A stretch of 42,000 nucleotides of DNA, taken from Candidatus Binatia bacterium. Lineage in GTDB: Bacteria; Desulfobacterota; Binatia; UBA1149; JAJCZL01. The stretch lies in assembly GCA_028278325.1 (NCBI GenBank), contig JANQEO010000445.1:1-42000 (forward strand), read 5' to 3'. Position numbers and translations under genes: made by a program. Position 1 is the first letter of the stretch. Each line of letters begins with the position of its first letter. Positions 1 to 8,830 of the stretch are shown one piece after another. The notes under the pieces were generated by a model. It ran no database searches. It was given only the letters and a program-made list of their open reading frames with translations, and was not told where the DNA came from.

Positions 1-1137
1 GTCGACGCGCTGGCCGAAGCCATGAACCAGATGGCACGTGAGCTGGCCGGCCGCATCGAGACCGTCAACCACCAGCGCACCGAACAGGAGGCGGTGCTGT
101 CGAGCATGGTCGAAGGTGTCATGGCAGTCGACCCGCAGGAGCGGGTGATTACTCTGAATACCGCAGCAGCCAAGTTGTTGAACGTCGACGCGGAGGTCTC
201 CATAGGACGCTCTGTCCAGGAAGTGACCCGCACCCCTGAACTGCAGCGCTTCGTAAAGCGGGCTCTCAAGAGCGAGGTCCCGGTGGAAACCGAACTCACG
301 CTGTACGGACCTGCCGACCGCGACCTGCAGGCCCATGGGGCACCGATCGTGACCCACGATCAAAAGCGCATAGGGGCGGTGGTCGTACTCAACGACCTCA
401 CCCGCCTGCGGCGGCTGGAGGCGGTAAGGCGCGACTTCGTCGCGAATGTTTCCCATGAGCTGCGGACGCCGATCACATCGATCAAGGGCTTCATAGAGAC
501 GTTGGCAGAAGGTGCGCTCGAGGAGCCGGACACGGCGAAGCGTTTCCTCGACATTGCCTCGCGTCAGGCCGACCGCCTCAACGCAATCATCGAAGACCTG
601 CTCACCCTATCGTCTCTCGAGCAAAGCCCGGAGGGGGGCCGAGCGATAGCTCGAGAGCAGCGAGCAATCCGCCCGCTCATATCCAGCGCCATCGACGCCT
701 GCAGCAAAAACGCTGGAGACCGTTCGATCCACTTGGAGATCGACTGCAGCGAGGACCTAGAAGCCGACATCAATGCGCCCCTGCTCGAACAGGCACTGGT
801 CAACCTCGTGGACAACGCCATCAAATACAGCGACGAAGGCGGCAACGTGCGCGTCAGTGCCGAGGCTGCCAATGGATCACTCGAAATCAGCGTCGAGGAC
901 GACGGCTGCGGCATCGATAGCCAGCACCAGAAACGTCTATTCGAGCGTTTCTATCGCGTCGACAAGGCGCGCAGCCGCAAGCTCGGCGGAACGGGCCTCG
1001 GTTTGGCGATCGTCAAGCACATCGCCCAGGCCCACGACGGCAGCGTAGGCGTCGAAAGCTCCCCCGGCGAAGGCTCCACGTTCACCATCGTGGTGCCGGA
1101 CGATTCCGGCTCCAACCGGCCCTTGACACCAGCCTGA
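1..1137 (+). CDS. phoR: PhoR-like sensor histidine kinase, 5' end missing
   Basis: The reading frame is open from base 1, so the gene begins before the window. The visible 378 residues start with the end of a HAMP-like linker (ALAEAMNQMARELAGRI), followed by a PAS domain at about 30-130. The HisKA phospho-acceptor is in VSHELRTPITS (His at bases 454-456). The HATPase domain shows an N box (NLVDNAIKYS), G1 (DDGCGID), F box (RLFERFYRVD) and G2 (GGTGLGLAI). This order is that of PhoR, the membrane kinase that phosphorylates PhoB under phosphate limitation. The downstream phosphate porin, pstB and phoU support the assignment. The partner regulator and the membrane-spanning N-terminus should lie just upstream, outside the window. 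The domain call is firm; the phosphate role rests on context. Confidence 0.9.
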   Translation, partial: VDALAEAMNQMARELAGRIETVNHQRTEQEAVLSSMVEGVMAVDPQERVITLNTAAAKLLNVDAEVSIGRSVQEVTRTPELQRFVKRALKSEVPVETELTLYGPADRDLQAHGAPIVTHDQKRIGAVVVLNDLTRLRRLEAVRRDFVANVSHELRTPITSIKGFIETLAEGALEEPDTAKRFLDIASRQADRLNAIIEDLLTLSSLEQSPEGGRAIAREQRAIRPLISSAIDACSKNAGDRSIHLEIDCSEDLEADINAPLLEQALVNLVDNAIKYSDEGGNVRVSAEAANGSLEISVEDDGCGIDSQHQKRLFERFYRVDKARSRKLGGTGLGLAIVKHIAQAHDGSVGVESSPGEGSTFTIVVPDDSGSNRPLTPA

Positions 1138-1179
1138 CCGCCACAGTCCCTCCGGGCGCAGCGCCAAGAACGGTCGCCG

Positions 1180-1212
1180 CTAACTAAATCCTAACCTTCC
1201 GTTAACACAGGG
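1180..1212 (+). promoter_or_regulatory. Pho-box-like triple direct repeat
   Basis: Three 11-bp units follow each other, starting at 1180 (CTAACTAAATC), 1191 (CTAACCTTCCG) and 1202 (TTAACACAGGG), each beginning YTAAC. PhoB/PhoP operators are known to be direct repeats with exactly 11-bp spacing, and TTAAC-type half-sites occur in several phyla. The array lies 85-118 bp before the porin start and just after the phoR stop. The repeat is seen directly; the function is inferred from position and geometry. Confidence 0.5.
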
Positions 1213-1283
1213 CCAACTGTTCAGCGCCAACCTGGATCGGCATCGACCAACAACGGGCGGCACACATATGTGCCCGTTTCTTT

Positions 1284-1289
1284 AGGAGG
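1284..1289 (+). promoter_or_regulatory. Strong ribosome binding site of the porin gene
   Basis: AGGAGG lies 8 bases before the ATG at 1298 and fixes the start. Just upstream, 1259-1274 (GGCACA, CATA loop, TGTGCC) can form a small hairpin in the leader. Confidence 0.75.
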
Positions 1290-1297
1290 AAAACCGG

Positions 1298-2506
1298 ATG
1301 CAGAAAGTGTTAACTACGTTTCTCGCCCTGGCCCTGTCCGTCGGGCTAGGTGTGGGCAGTGCCCTTGCCAACAATGATCTGACGATCAAGTTCAACAAGG
1401 GTCTAGGGGGCCAGACCGCCGACGGCAACTTCAAGTTCAAGTTCGGCGGACGGATCATGGCTGACTCGGCCTGGTACGATGCCGACGAACCGCTGGAGGC
1501 GTTCCTGGGGGACATGTTCGACGATGGCTCCGAGTTCCGCAGGGCCCGGCTCTACTTCTCGGGCACCGTCTACGAGGACATCATTTTCAAGGCCCAGTAC
1601 GATTTCGCCGGTAGCGATGTCGACATCAAGGACCTGTACGTCGGCCTCAAGGACCTGCCTATCCTCGGCACGCTCAAAGTCGGCCATTTCAAGGAGCCGT
1701 TTAGCTTGGAGGAACTGACCAGCAGCAAATACATCACGTTCATGGAGCGCTCCATGCTCAACGAGGCGTTCACGCCGGGACGTAACCACGGCATAGCGTT
1801 CCAGAACACGGCGGCGGACGGGCGCGTCAACTACGCCTTCGGCATCTTCCGTGAAGCCGACAGCAGCGGCGACAGCGTCTGTGACGACGAGAACTACACG
1901 GGACGTGTAGCCGGCACGCCGTGGGAAGGCGAGAATGGTGATGTCTTTCACATCGGCATAGGCGGAAGCTACCGCATGGCTTGCGACGACGAGTGGCGCA
2001 TCCGCATCAGGCCTGAATCACACCTGGCGCCGCGTCTAATAGACACTGACGTTTTCATGACCGAGGAGGTCAACCTCTACAACGTAGAGCTCGCATTCGT
2101 GCGCGGACCGTTCTCGATCCAAGGCGAGCACTTCGAAGCCGACTTCGATATGGGAGGCGGCAGCGACCCCTCGGGTGACGGCTACTACGTCGAAGCCAGC
2201 TGGTTCGTGACCGGCGAGTCGCGGCCTTACAAGTCGAAGTCAGCCGCCTTCGGCCGCGTGTCGCCCGAGAACAACTTCTCGAGGGCTAATGGAACCTGGG
2301 GAGCTGTGCAACTAGCCCTACGTATGTCGGAGGTCGACCTCATGGAGATAGACGGCTCGGAGGCCGAGGCGTGGATGGCCGGCGTCAACTGGTACCTCAA
2401 TCCCAACACCCGGGTCATGCTCAACTACGGACTGGCTGAGCGCAGCGACCTGGCGGGCGACAACGAAGTCGATTTCTTCCAGACCCGCTTCCAGATCGAC
2501 TTCTAG
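1298..2506 (+). CDS. Phosphate-selective porin, OprO/OprP family
   Basis: The product is a 402-residue outer-membrane beta-barrel. An N-terminal signal peptide ends near ALA-NNDL (residue 25). The mature part shows Porin_O_P hallmarks: FKFGGRIMADSAW, the RRARLYFSGTVYEDIIFKAQ segment and KVGHFKEPFSLEEL, and it ends in an aromatic F-Q-I-D-F strand typical of outer-membrane barrels. The length matches the family (about 400). OprP-like channels carry phosphate or polyphosphate across the outer membrane under starvation. It follows phoR and precedes pstB/phoU, and a Pho-box-like repeat lies upstream. Anion specificity cannot be read from the sequence alone. Confidence 0.88.
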   Translation: MQKVLTTFLALALSVGLGVGSALANNDLTIKFNKGLGGQTADGNFKFKFGGRIMADSAWYDADEPLEAFLGDMFDDGSEFRRARLYFSGTVYEDIIFKAQYDFAGSDVDIKDLYVGLKDLPILGTLKVGHFKEPFSLEELTSSKYITFMERSMLNEAFTPGRNHGIAFQNTAADGRVNYAFGIFREADSSGDSVCDDENYTGRVAGTPWEGENGDVFHIGIGGSYRMACDDEWRIRIRPESHLAPRLIDTDVFMTEEVNLYNVELAFVRGPFSIQGEHFEADFDMGGGSDPSGDGYYVEASWFVTGESRPYKSKSAAFGRVSPENNFSRANGTWGAVQLALRMSEVDLMEIDGSEAEAWMAGVNWYLNPNTRVMLNYGLAERSDLAGDNEVDFFQTRFQIDF

Positions 2507-2848
2507 GACGGCCCACGAGGGATTATCTCGTCTTGGGGCAAAAGCGGCCGCTGAGCTCGCCCCTCGTGGCGGCCGCGCACCCCTCGAGGTGGTGGCTACG
2601 AACCTCAGGTTCGTGGCCACCACCGGCACTCAAGACCGCTCTATCCCGCCTACCCTTTCCCGGACGCCACGCCCCTGCGTAGAATCCGCCCTCAGCAGAA
2701 ACGGCCCGCTTTCACTGCTTCCGATATCCGGATATTGAACTGAGCCTCGCACCAACTTGCGGCCTCACGGGTGCTTGTCATCCGAAGCTTGGCCGCGTTG
2801 CGGCCGTGGAGTCGCTCGGCGCGGGCACAGCGGCTGGAACCTACGCGG
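2507..2848. other. Intergenic region between porin and pstB
   Basis: This 342-bp gap holds no convincing gene. It contains two NotI-type palindromes (GCGGCCGC) around 2545-2580, a long hairpin at 2588-2624, and a perfect 12-bp palindrome ATATCCGGATAT at 2724-2735 about 115 bp before pstB that could be an operator. No YTAAC repeat like the one before the porin was found. Confidence 0.5.
2588..2624 (+). terminator. Long near-perfect hairpin, possible porin terminator
   Basis: A 17-bp stem (one G-T wobble at 2597/2615) closes a 3-base loop at 2605-2607, about 80 bp after the porin stop. No T-run follows on either strand, so it may be a transcript-stabilising or processing hairpin rather than a classical intrinsic terminator. 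Confidence 0.4.
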
Positions 2849-3682
2849 ATGAAAACCAAGGCTACAACCACTGAGCGCGACCGGCCTGCTGCGGATGCCC
2901 CGGAGCCGCGGGCCTCTGAAGCTGCCGGCGCCGACTCCCGCGTGCTGGAGGCACGAAACGTCGTCATCTCCTACTCGGGCAACCCCGCCGTCAAGGACGT
3001 GAGCCTGAGTATCCCACGCAACCGCATCACCGCGCTGATAGGACCGTCCGGTTGTGGCAAGAGTACGCTGCTGAGAGCCTTCAATAGGATGAACGACTTC
3101 ATCCCCAGCCTGACCATGACGGGCCAAATTCTGTACCATGGCCAAGACATCTACGCCCACGCCGTAGACCCGGTAGAAGTGCGTCACAACATAGGGATGG
3201 TCTTTCAGCGCCCCAACCCGTTCCCCAAGTCGATCGCAGACAACATCGCATGGGCGCCTTCTCTGTACGGCAAGCTCGAGAACCGCCAGGCCCTTGTTGA
3301 ACAGGCTCTGCGCAAGGCCGCTCTCTGGGACGAAGTAAAGGACAAGCTGAACGACAGTGGGCTCGCACTTTCGGGCGGCCAGCAGCAACGACTATGCATT
3401 GCGCGGGCCTTGGCGATGAACCCTGAGGTGATTCTTCTCGACGAGCCCTGTTCGGCGCTGGATCCCGTAGCGACTTCCCGTATCGAAGAGCTGCTGCTGG
3501 AGCTGTCCGAACGCTACACCATCGTTATAGTTACCCACAACATGCAACAGGCTTCTCGCGTTTCCGACATCACCGCCTTCTTGTATCAAGGCGAGTTGAT
3601 AGAGATGGGACCGACCGAGAGGCTGTTCACCCGACCAAAGAAAAAACGAACCGAGGCTTATATCACCGGCAAGTTCGGCTGA
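2849..3682 (+). CDS. pstB: Phosphate ABC transporter ATP-binding protein PstB
   Basis: From the ATG at 2849 the product has 277 residues; a GTG at 2771 would add 26 poorly conserved residues. Walker A is GPSGCGKST, followed by the PstB-typical [10 protein letters not shown]. The Q-loop region is [10 protein letters not shown], the signature LSGGQQQR, Walker [14 protein letters not shown], and the H-loop VTHNMQQA. The end, [10 protein letters not shown], is the usual PstB C-terminus. PstB powers high-affinity phosphate uptake with PstS, PstC and PstA at the inner membrane. phoU follows 13 bp downstream, but no pstS, pstC or pstA lies next to it, which is unusual. The N-terminus carries an extra Ala/Pro/Glu-rich stretch of about 30 residues. 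Confidence 0.95.
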   Translation: MKTKATTTERDRPAADAPEPRASEAAGADSRVLEARNVVISYSGNPAVKDVSLSIPRNRITALIGPSGCGKSTLLRAFNRMNDFIPSLTMTGQILYHGQDIYAHAVDPVEVRHNIGMVFQRPNPFPKSIADNIAWAPSLYGKLENRQALVEQALRKAALWDEVKDKLNDSGLALSGGQQQRLCIARALAMNPEVILLDEPCSALDPVATSRIEELLLELSERYTIVIVTHNMQQASRVSDITAFLYQGELIEMGPTERLFTRPKKKRTEAYITGKFG

Positions 3683-3695
3683 GGCGAGCACAACT

Positions 3696-4373
3696 ATGGC
3701 AGAGAAACCACATCTTCAGCGAGAAATAGAGGCCCTCAAGCAACGTAGCCTGGCGATGGGCGCGATCGTCGAGGAAAACCTGGAAAAAGCCGCAACGGCC
3801 GTACGACAAAACGACGTCAAGCTCGCGCAAGAGGTCATAGAGTCAGATGGCAGCGTCGACGACTCGGAGGTCGAAGTCGAAGAGGAATGTCTGAAGATAC
3901 TCGCGCTACATCAACCCGTCGCCATCGACCTTCGCTATGTGATCGCCATCCTGAAGCTCAACAACGATCTTGAGCGAATCGGCGACTTGGCCGTGAACAT
4001 CGCGGAGCAAGTCCAACCTATCGTCGAGGCCAAGGCGACCGTGCAACCTCCTCACCTCAAGAAGATGGTTTCGGCCGTACGCGAAATGGTCAAGCAAAGC
4101 CTCGACTCACTCGTGAATCTCGACACACAGACAGCGCGCGATGTCTGCGAAATGGACGATGTGATCGACGATGACCACAAGGAAACATACGCCTGGTTCG
4201 GTGCGGCCATCGGCAAGAATCCCAGCGACGCGTTGACGCTGTCACACTTCTTGTCGGTGTCGCGCTATCTAGAACGGATTGCGGATCACGCCACCAACAT
4301 CGCCGAGGACGTCATCTACATGACCGAAGGCCGTATCGTGCGGCACACCGGCGGCGGTAAACCGGGTTCCTGA
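3696..4373 (+). CDS. phoU: Phosphate signalling complex protein PhoU
   Basis: This 225-residue protein has the two tandem three-helix PhoU repeats. The first contains SLAMGAIVEENLEKA and a metal-site region (DLRYVIAILKLNNDLERIGD); the second ends in SRYLERIADHATNIAEDV. PhoU couples the Pst transporter to the PhoR kinase, keeping it silent when phosphate is plentiful. It lies 13 bp after pstB and is surely cotranscribed. It ends 13 bp before the convergent stop of the next gene. The length is normal. Confidence 0.95.
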   Translation: MAEKPHLQREIEALKQRSLAMGAIVEENLEKAATAVRQNDVKLAQEVIESDGSVDDSEVEVEEECLKILALHQPVAIDLRYVIAILKLNNDLERIGDLAVNIAEQVQPIVEAKATVQPPHLKKMVSAVREMVKQSLDSLVNLDTQTARDVCEMDDVIDDDHKETYAWFGAAIGKNPSDALTLSHFLSVSRYLERIADHATNIAEDVIYMTEGRIVRHTGGGKPGS

Positions 4374-4386
4374 CGGGTGCTCCCGC

Positions 4387-7300
4387 TCAGGGAGTCTTGG
4401 CCTTGTACTGATCTATCTCGTTCTTCTTCGCTAGCGGGAACTCGCTGGTCCAGCAGGTACCCGAACTGTTGTGGAGCTGCACGGTAACCGACGGGTCGGC
4501 GTTGAAGAACTTGCCGCCGCCTACCGGCACGGGCGTCGGTAGATTCACGCCCTTGGCCTTGAGTGTCGCCTTGGATTTCCCGGGCGCTCCGGTCTTGACC
4601 AGGATGGTCTGGGCGCCGTCGGAGGTGAGCAACTTGTCCTTGTACTTGAAGCCCTTGAAGCTCACGGGCTGCCAGCTGGCGCTGGGGGGCACGGCGACCC
4701 GTGTAGACAACGGCGCGCTGCCTGCCGAAGCGTCATAGACGCATAGCTCGTACTGGGTAGAGACGCCTGGAGAGCCGAAGTCGCTCAGGAAGGTCGCGTC
4801 TCCCCTCAACCACTTCCACGTAAGCCTGTCCTTGCCGTCGTCTTCCTTGTCCTTGACCTGGAACACGGCCTTGCCGGCGTCGAAGCAAGTCTGCGTGGGC
4901 TCGTCTGTGTTGGAGCAGCCGGCTACCGGGTCGCAGATATCTTGGGTGCACAGGTCACCGTCGTCGCAGTTCAAAGGCGTCCCTGGCACACAGGTGCCTG
5001 CGCCGTCGCAGGTCTCGACGCCGTTGCAGACATCGGAGTCGCCGCAAGCGGCACCCGGAGCGTCGAGCTGGCAAGAGCTGTCGCAGCAGTCGCCGTCTAC
5101 GGCGTTGAAGTCATCGCACTGCTCACCGGGCTGAATTATCCCGTTGCCGCAGACGATCGCGATACAGCTGGCATCACAGGTTACACCGTCGGGCGGATCG
5201 CACTCCTCACCACAGCCCGCCTGCACCGTGCCGTCCCCGCAGCTGGGTCCACCGGTGCATACACCGGACGCACAGGCATCAGCGACGGTGCACATGTCAC
5301 CGTCGTCACAAGGGGCGGTGTTGAAAGGATTCGTGCAACCTACTCCGATCGCACACACGTCGTCGGTGCAGATGTCGCCGTCGATGCAGAAAGAATCATC
5401 GGGCGTTCCCGGCTGACAGCTACCGCCCCCGCACTGGTCACCGACGGTGCAGGCTATGCCGTCTTCACAGGGTGCGCTGTTGGGAGGATGCGTGCAGTTG
5501 CCGAATGCATCGCAGATGTCGTCGGTGCAGGGGTTGCCATCGTCGGTACAGAGCGTTCCGCCCGGAGCCGGCAGGCAAGAGTCGGACATCTCGTCGCAGC
5601 CCGCCGCACAATCGGCCGTTACGCAGGGATCACTGGAACCCGGAGTACAGAGGCCCGCAGAACAGGTGTCGGGTCCGTTGCAGAACAGACCGTCGTCACA
5701 GGTCGCGATGTTGAACGGGAAGATACAACCGACGGTGGTTGTACAAAGATCGTCCGTGCATAGATCGCCATCGCTGCAGGCCAGATCGTCCGGGGTGTGA
5801 ACGCATTGACCTGCGACGCACTGGTCGACCGTGCAGCCGATGCCGTCGTTGCAGTTCAGCACGTGAACGCAGTTGCCGGTCAAGGTATCGCACTGGTCTA
5901 CGGTGCAGGCGCTGTCGTCGTTGCAAAGGGGTTGGGCCGGATAGTCGATGGACTGCGCGATACAACTCTCGAGCTGGCAGTCCATGCTGCAACCGTCACC
6001 ATTGACTAGGTTACCGTCGTCACAGGTCTCACCGAAGTCCAGCTGAGAGTTGCTGCAACCCGGACACCGCACGAGGAAAGGCTGAACGTCGTCAAGGGCT
6101 ACGGGGTTGACGTTTCCGCTGACCGCCGGCGGCACAAGAGCGTCTATGTAGGTAAAGCGATTCACGCCGCCTACCCCGTCCGTGATGACCTTGGCGCCCG
6201 ACTCTATGGTGATGGGGACAACGCCGAGGACCTGGCGGCCGACCAGGGTCGTCTCGCTCGAGTCTCCGCGGTTGTCGATGTCGCCGCTGCCCTCGATCGT
6301 CACCGTGCAGCCGTCGATATCCAGAACATCTCCTGTTCCGTTGAGATCGAGTTCCCCGCCGATGCTGACCGCACCCGTGGCATCGATCGCGACCACCGCG
6401 CCCCCGCCGCCGGTTCCGGAGGTGGCATCCAAGTTACCGTCGAACTGGATCAGCCCCGACGACAACAGCTCTATGAAACCGGCGCCTCCCGAGCCTCCGC
6501 TGACGTCGAGCTTGGAGGTCGATGTAAGGATGAGGTCACCGCCTGCGTCGAAGTCTATCTCGCCACCGGCCCCGTCCGTCCCGAGCCCCCTGGCTTCCGC
6601 CTTGCCTTCGAAGACGATATCGCCGGCCGCCTCGAAAATGATAGCGTCAGCGCCGTCACCGTCCGGCGCGGAACCGTTGCCGAGGAACTTCGCGAACCTG
6701 CCAACGAGGATGTCACCGTCGGCAACATACTCCTGCTCTCCACCGTCGCCGGAGAACTGCTCCACATCGGTCTGGGCGTTCGTAGCCAGCCGCATATTGT
6801 TGCCCGATGTGCCCCCGTCGAAGACGATGTCGCCCACCGCAGTCACGAAAATCCCGCCACCGATGCCCGCCCCCGAGTTGTCGATGATCTCGTCGCTTAT
6901 CGTTACGGTCCCGAGGGCGTCGATCTCGACCGTACCCCCGTCGGAATCCCCACCGCTCCCGCTCACGTCTATGATGTCGTTGATGTGTACGTCGGTGGCT
7001 GCGAACAGCGTGACATCGCCGCCGGTGCTGAAGATCCCGCCCGTTGCCGAGATCTTTCCGTTGATGGTGATCCCGCCTTGGAAGGACTCGATCTCGACGA
7101 ACCCGCCGTCGGAGTCGACGCTCTCGCCGTCGACTGCCAAGGGGCGATCGATGACGATGTCGCCGGCGGCGCGCAGATCGAGGCTGCCGGCCAGTATGCC
7201 GCTGCCGCCTATCTTGCCGTCGAGGCTGACCGTGCCGGTGGGCCCGGTGGAACAAGTGCCTTTGTTCTGGAAGATGCAGGTGCTGTCGGTCAGGCAGCGC

Positions 7301-7662
7301 AGCCCCGGATCTCCGGAGCAGGCACGAAACGCCGATATCGTAGCAAAGCCCCCGGTGTCGACGTCGCGAAGCTTGATGGCCGTGTTGGAGCCGACCGTCG
7401 CGCTGATGCTGCCGCACAGGACAGTGCTCGAACCGGAACCGAAGTCCAACTGCCCGCCATTGCTGATCTCGACGGCGCGCAAGCCGAAGTCGAGCACGGA
7501 ACCGGGCACGATCTCGATGACCTCGGTGATCTGACAGGGATCCGCTACCGGGGAACAGATGTCGTCAGCGCTGTCGGCGACGATCAGGGCTCGGGCGCCG
7601 GACGGCAGCAATGCCGTCAGGGCCAGGCCGGCTATGAATCCTGATATGGGCGACCGCAGCAT
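4387..7662 (-). CDS. Giant secreted beta-helix / cysteine-rich repeat protein
   Basis: The 1091-residue product has a signal peptide (cleavage near ARA-LIVAD, about residue 26). Residues 30-530 are Gly/Asp/Ile-rich with recurring GDI, GGTV and FDGG turns, as in a parallel beta-helix of the haemagglutinin/polymorphic type. Residues about 531-917 are Cys-rich: roughly nine repeats of the form CDDGDxCTxDxCxxxxGC (Dicty_CTDC type), with myxobacterial-type repeats such as CGNGIIQPGEQCDDFN at both ends. Residues about 925-1091 form a separate domain beginning around DRLTWKWLRGDA and closing with CWTSEFPL. No membrane anchor, sortase signal or autotransporter barrel is visible. It is probably a surface or extracellular protein; its function is unknown. 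Antisense frames over the repeats are compositional shadows. Confidence 0.85.
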   Translation of the reverse strand: MLRSPISGFIAGLALTALLPSGARALIVADSADDICSPVADPCQITEVIEIVPGSVLDFGLRAVEISNGGQLDFGSGSSTVLCGSISATVGSNTAIKLRDVDTGGFATISAFRACSGDPGLRCLTDSTCIFQNKGTCSTGPTGTVSLDGKIGGSGILAGSLDLRAAGDIVIDRPLAVDGESVDSDGGFVEIESFQGGITINGKISATGGIFSTGGDVTLFAATDVHINDIIDVSGSGGDSDGGTVEIDALGTVTISDEIIDNSGAGIGGGIFVTAVGDIVFDGGTSGNNMRLATNAQTDVEQFSGDGGEQEYVADGDILVGRFAKFLGNGSAPDGDGADAIIFEAAGDIVFEGKAEARGLGTDGAGGEIDFDAGGDLILTSTSKLDVSGGSGGAGFIELLSSGLIQFDGNLDATSGTGGGGAVVAIDATGAVSIGGELDLNGTGDVLDIDGCTVTIEGSGDIDNRGDSSETTLVGRQVLGVVPITIESGAKVITDGVGGVNRFTYIDALVPPAVSGNVNPVALDDVQPFLVRCPGCSNSQLDFGETCDDGNLVNGDGCSMDCQLESCIAQSIDYPAQPLCNDDSACTVDQCDTLTGNCVHVLNCNDGIGCTVDQCVAGQCVHTPDDLACSDGDLCTDDLCTTTVGCIFPFNIATCDDGLFCNGPDTCSAGLCTPGSSDPCVTADCAAGCDEMSDSCLPAPGGTLCTDDGNPCTDDICDAFGNCTHPPNSAPCEDGIACTVGDQCGGGSCQPGTPDDSFCIDGDICTDDVCAIGVGCTNPFNTAPCDDGDMCTVADACASGVCTGGPSCGDGTVQAGCGEECDPPDGVTCDASCIAIVCGNGIIQPGEQCDDFNAVDGDCCDSSCQLDAPGAACGDSDVCNGVETCDGAGTCVPGTPLNCDDGDLCTQDICDPVAGCSNTDEPTQTCFDAGKAVFQVKDKEDDGKDRLTWKWLRGDATFLSDFGSPGVSTQYELCVYDASAGSAPLSTRVAVPPSASWQPVSFKGFKYKDKLLTSDGAQTILVKTGAPGKSKATLKAKGVNLPTPVPVGGGKFFNADPSVTVQLHNSSGTCWTSEFPLAKKNEIDQYKAKTP

Positions 7663-7808
7663 CGTGGTCCGGCCCCCTACGAGGCCACGGTTGCGGCGGG
7701 GAGCCCTCGGGCTATCCCCACACGGGTGTGCGGCCGGGCGCGGAGTGCGCGTAGTCTACTCCCTGGGATCGGTCCGTGTCCAGAACCATATTCGTCATGT
7801 CCGGATGG

Positions 7809-8480
7809 CTAGGGCTCCACGAGCGTCGCGTCCCAAGTTCCGCTGCCGACCCCGCCTTCGATCTCCCACGATCCGGAAGCCGATCCCTGAGCGAATTGAC
7901 CGCTGAACAACGCTGTGAAGGTGCCTAAGGAGCCCATGCTTTCGAAAGAACCGTCGGGCTCGAGCATGCCGTCGAACTCGAATGTCGTCTGCCCCGATGC
8001 CGACATTCCGTCACCGGTGAAGAACCCTTGATCGTCGACCACGAAATCAAGGAAACCGTCGACGTCTCCCAGTGGCGTCACCACCCCTTCGTAGGTCCCC
8101 ATGTAGATGCCCGCGAACGGATTCGGGCATACGGAACAGGACAATACGATCGCGTGTCCGACACCGAATCGTAGGATCAGTAGCGCGTCAGTGGCGATCA
8201 CCCCTCCGATCTGGTCGACGTCGCAGATGCAGACCGGGCAATCGCCGGCGCCGATACCCGTCTCCAGCGCGGCGAGAGCATCGCTGGAGTTGACGGACAT
8301 GTCTGCGTTGGCGTCACCGCACACGCCCTCGCCGTGTGCAGGCAGTGCCAAGGCACACAAGAGTACACTCAGGAGGAGCCCGCGGCTCGCTGCAGCTTCA
8401 ACATGGGTCAGGACGCGCAAGATACGAGCTAGCCGGGCCGGGCCGTCAGTAGTGATAGCGGTTCCACAGCTCGTTGGCAC
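7809..8480 (-). CDS. Secreted protein with N-terminal dockerin-like module
   Basis: After a signal peptide (GLLLSVLLCALALPAHG) comes a 66-residue dockerin-like module with two EF-hand-type loops. The first, DANADMSVNSSD, has good calcium ligands. The second (CDVDQIGGVIATD) is degenerate. Between them is a C-x-x-C-x-C insert. The remaining 110 residues look like a beta-rich domain (GIYMGTYEGVV to GTWDATLVEP) of unknown function. The longest frame starts with a GTG at 8480 but overlaps the upstream gene by 35 bp and has an odd N-terminus, so a TTG near 8420 may be the true start. The same module recurs at the C-terminus of the protein at 22769-23803. Confidence 0.75.
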   Translation of the reverse strand: MPTSCGTAITTDGPARLARILRVLTHVEAAASRGLLLSVLLCALALPAHGEGVCGDANADMSVNSSDALAALETGIGAGDCPVCICDVDQIGGVIATDALLILRFGVGHAIVLSCSVCPNPFAGIYMGTYEGVVTPLGDVDGFLDFVVDDQGFFTGDGMSASGQTTFEFDGMLEPDGSFESMGSLGTFTALFSGQFAQGSASGSWEIEGGVGSGTWDATLVEP

Positions 8481-8691
8481 CGTCGGTTATCTGCTTGACC
8501 AACTCGTTGGCCTGGCTGTAGGGCTCGCACGGAAACGTCTCCAATCTGGCGAGAAGATCGCTGGCCGCGATTGCGTGTTCGGCATGATCGATTAGTCGAG
8601 AGAGTGTCGCCCTGTCCACTGAGACCGTGTCCCCCGACGACCCCGCGAGCTTCTTGAGCTCGGCCACTTCGGACTTGGTGAATAACGCCAT
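8446..8691 (-). CDS. Small hypothetical helical protein
   Basis: An 81-residue acidic, mostly helical protein (KSEVAELKKLAG, RLIDHAEHAIAASDLLARLE) ending in NRYHY. No signal peptide, membrane segment or known motif is seen. It overlaps the longest form of the next gene and may be cotranscribed with it. Codon usage looks like the neighbours. I do not recognise a family. Confidence 0.55.
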   Translation of the reverse strand: MALFTKSEVAELKKLAGSSGDTVSVDRATLSRLIDHAEHAIAASDLLARLETFPCEPYSQANELVKQITDGANELWNRYHY

Positions 8692-8830
8692 GACGAAGTA
8701 TCGACCAACGCGGCCAGGATGTTAAGCGCCCCTGCCGGGCAAGGCCGACGCCTTTGCGGTGGAAGCCGCGCCGGGCCTCTGCAAGACTTGATTATAGGGG
8801 GCTTTCGCCGGCCTTGGTGCGCCGGTCATC

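Noticed and set aside
4942..5763. 273-residue plus-strand frame
   Set aside because: Antisense of the regular cysteine repeats, which keep the opposite strand open; no domain or start site.
6182..7534. 450-residue plus-strand frame
   Set aside because: Ser/Pro-rich antisense shadow of the beta-helix half of the giant secreted protein.
4387..7662. CRISPR-like periodicity in the cysteine-repeat region
   Set aside because: The repetition is at protein level with diverged codons and no spacer structure.
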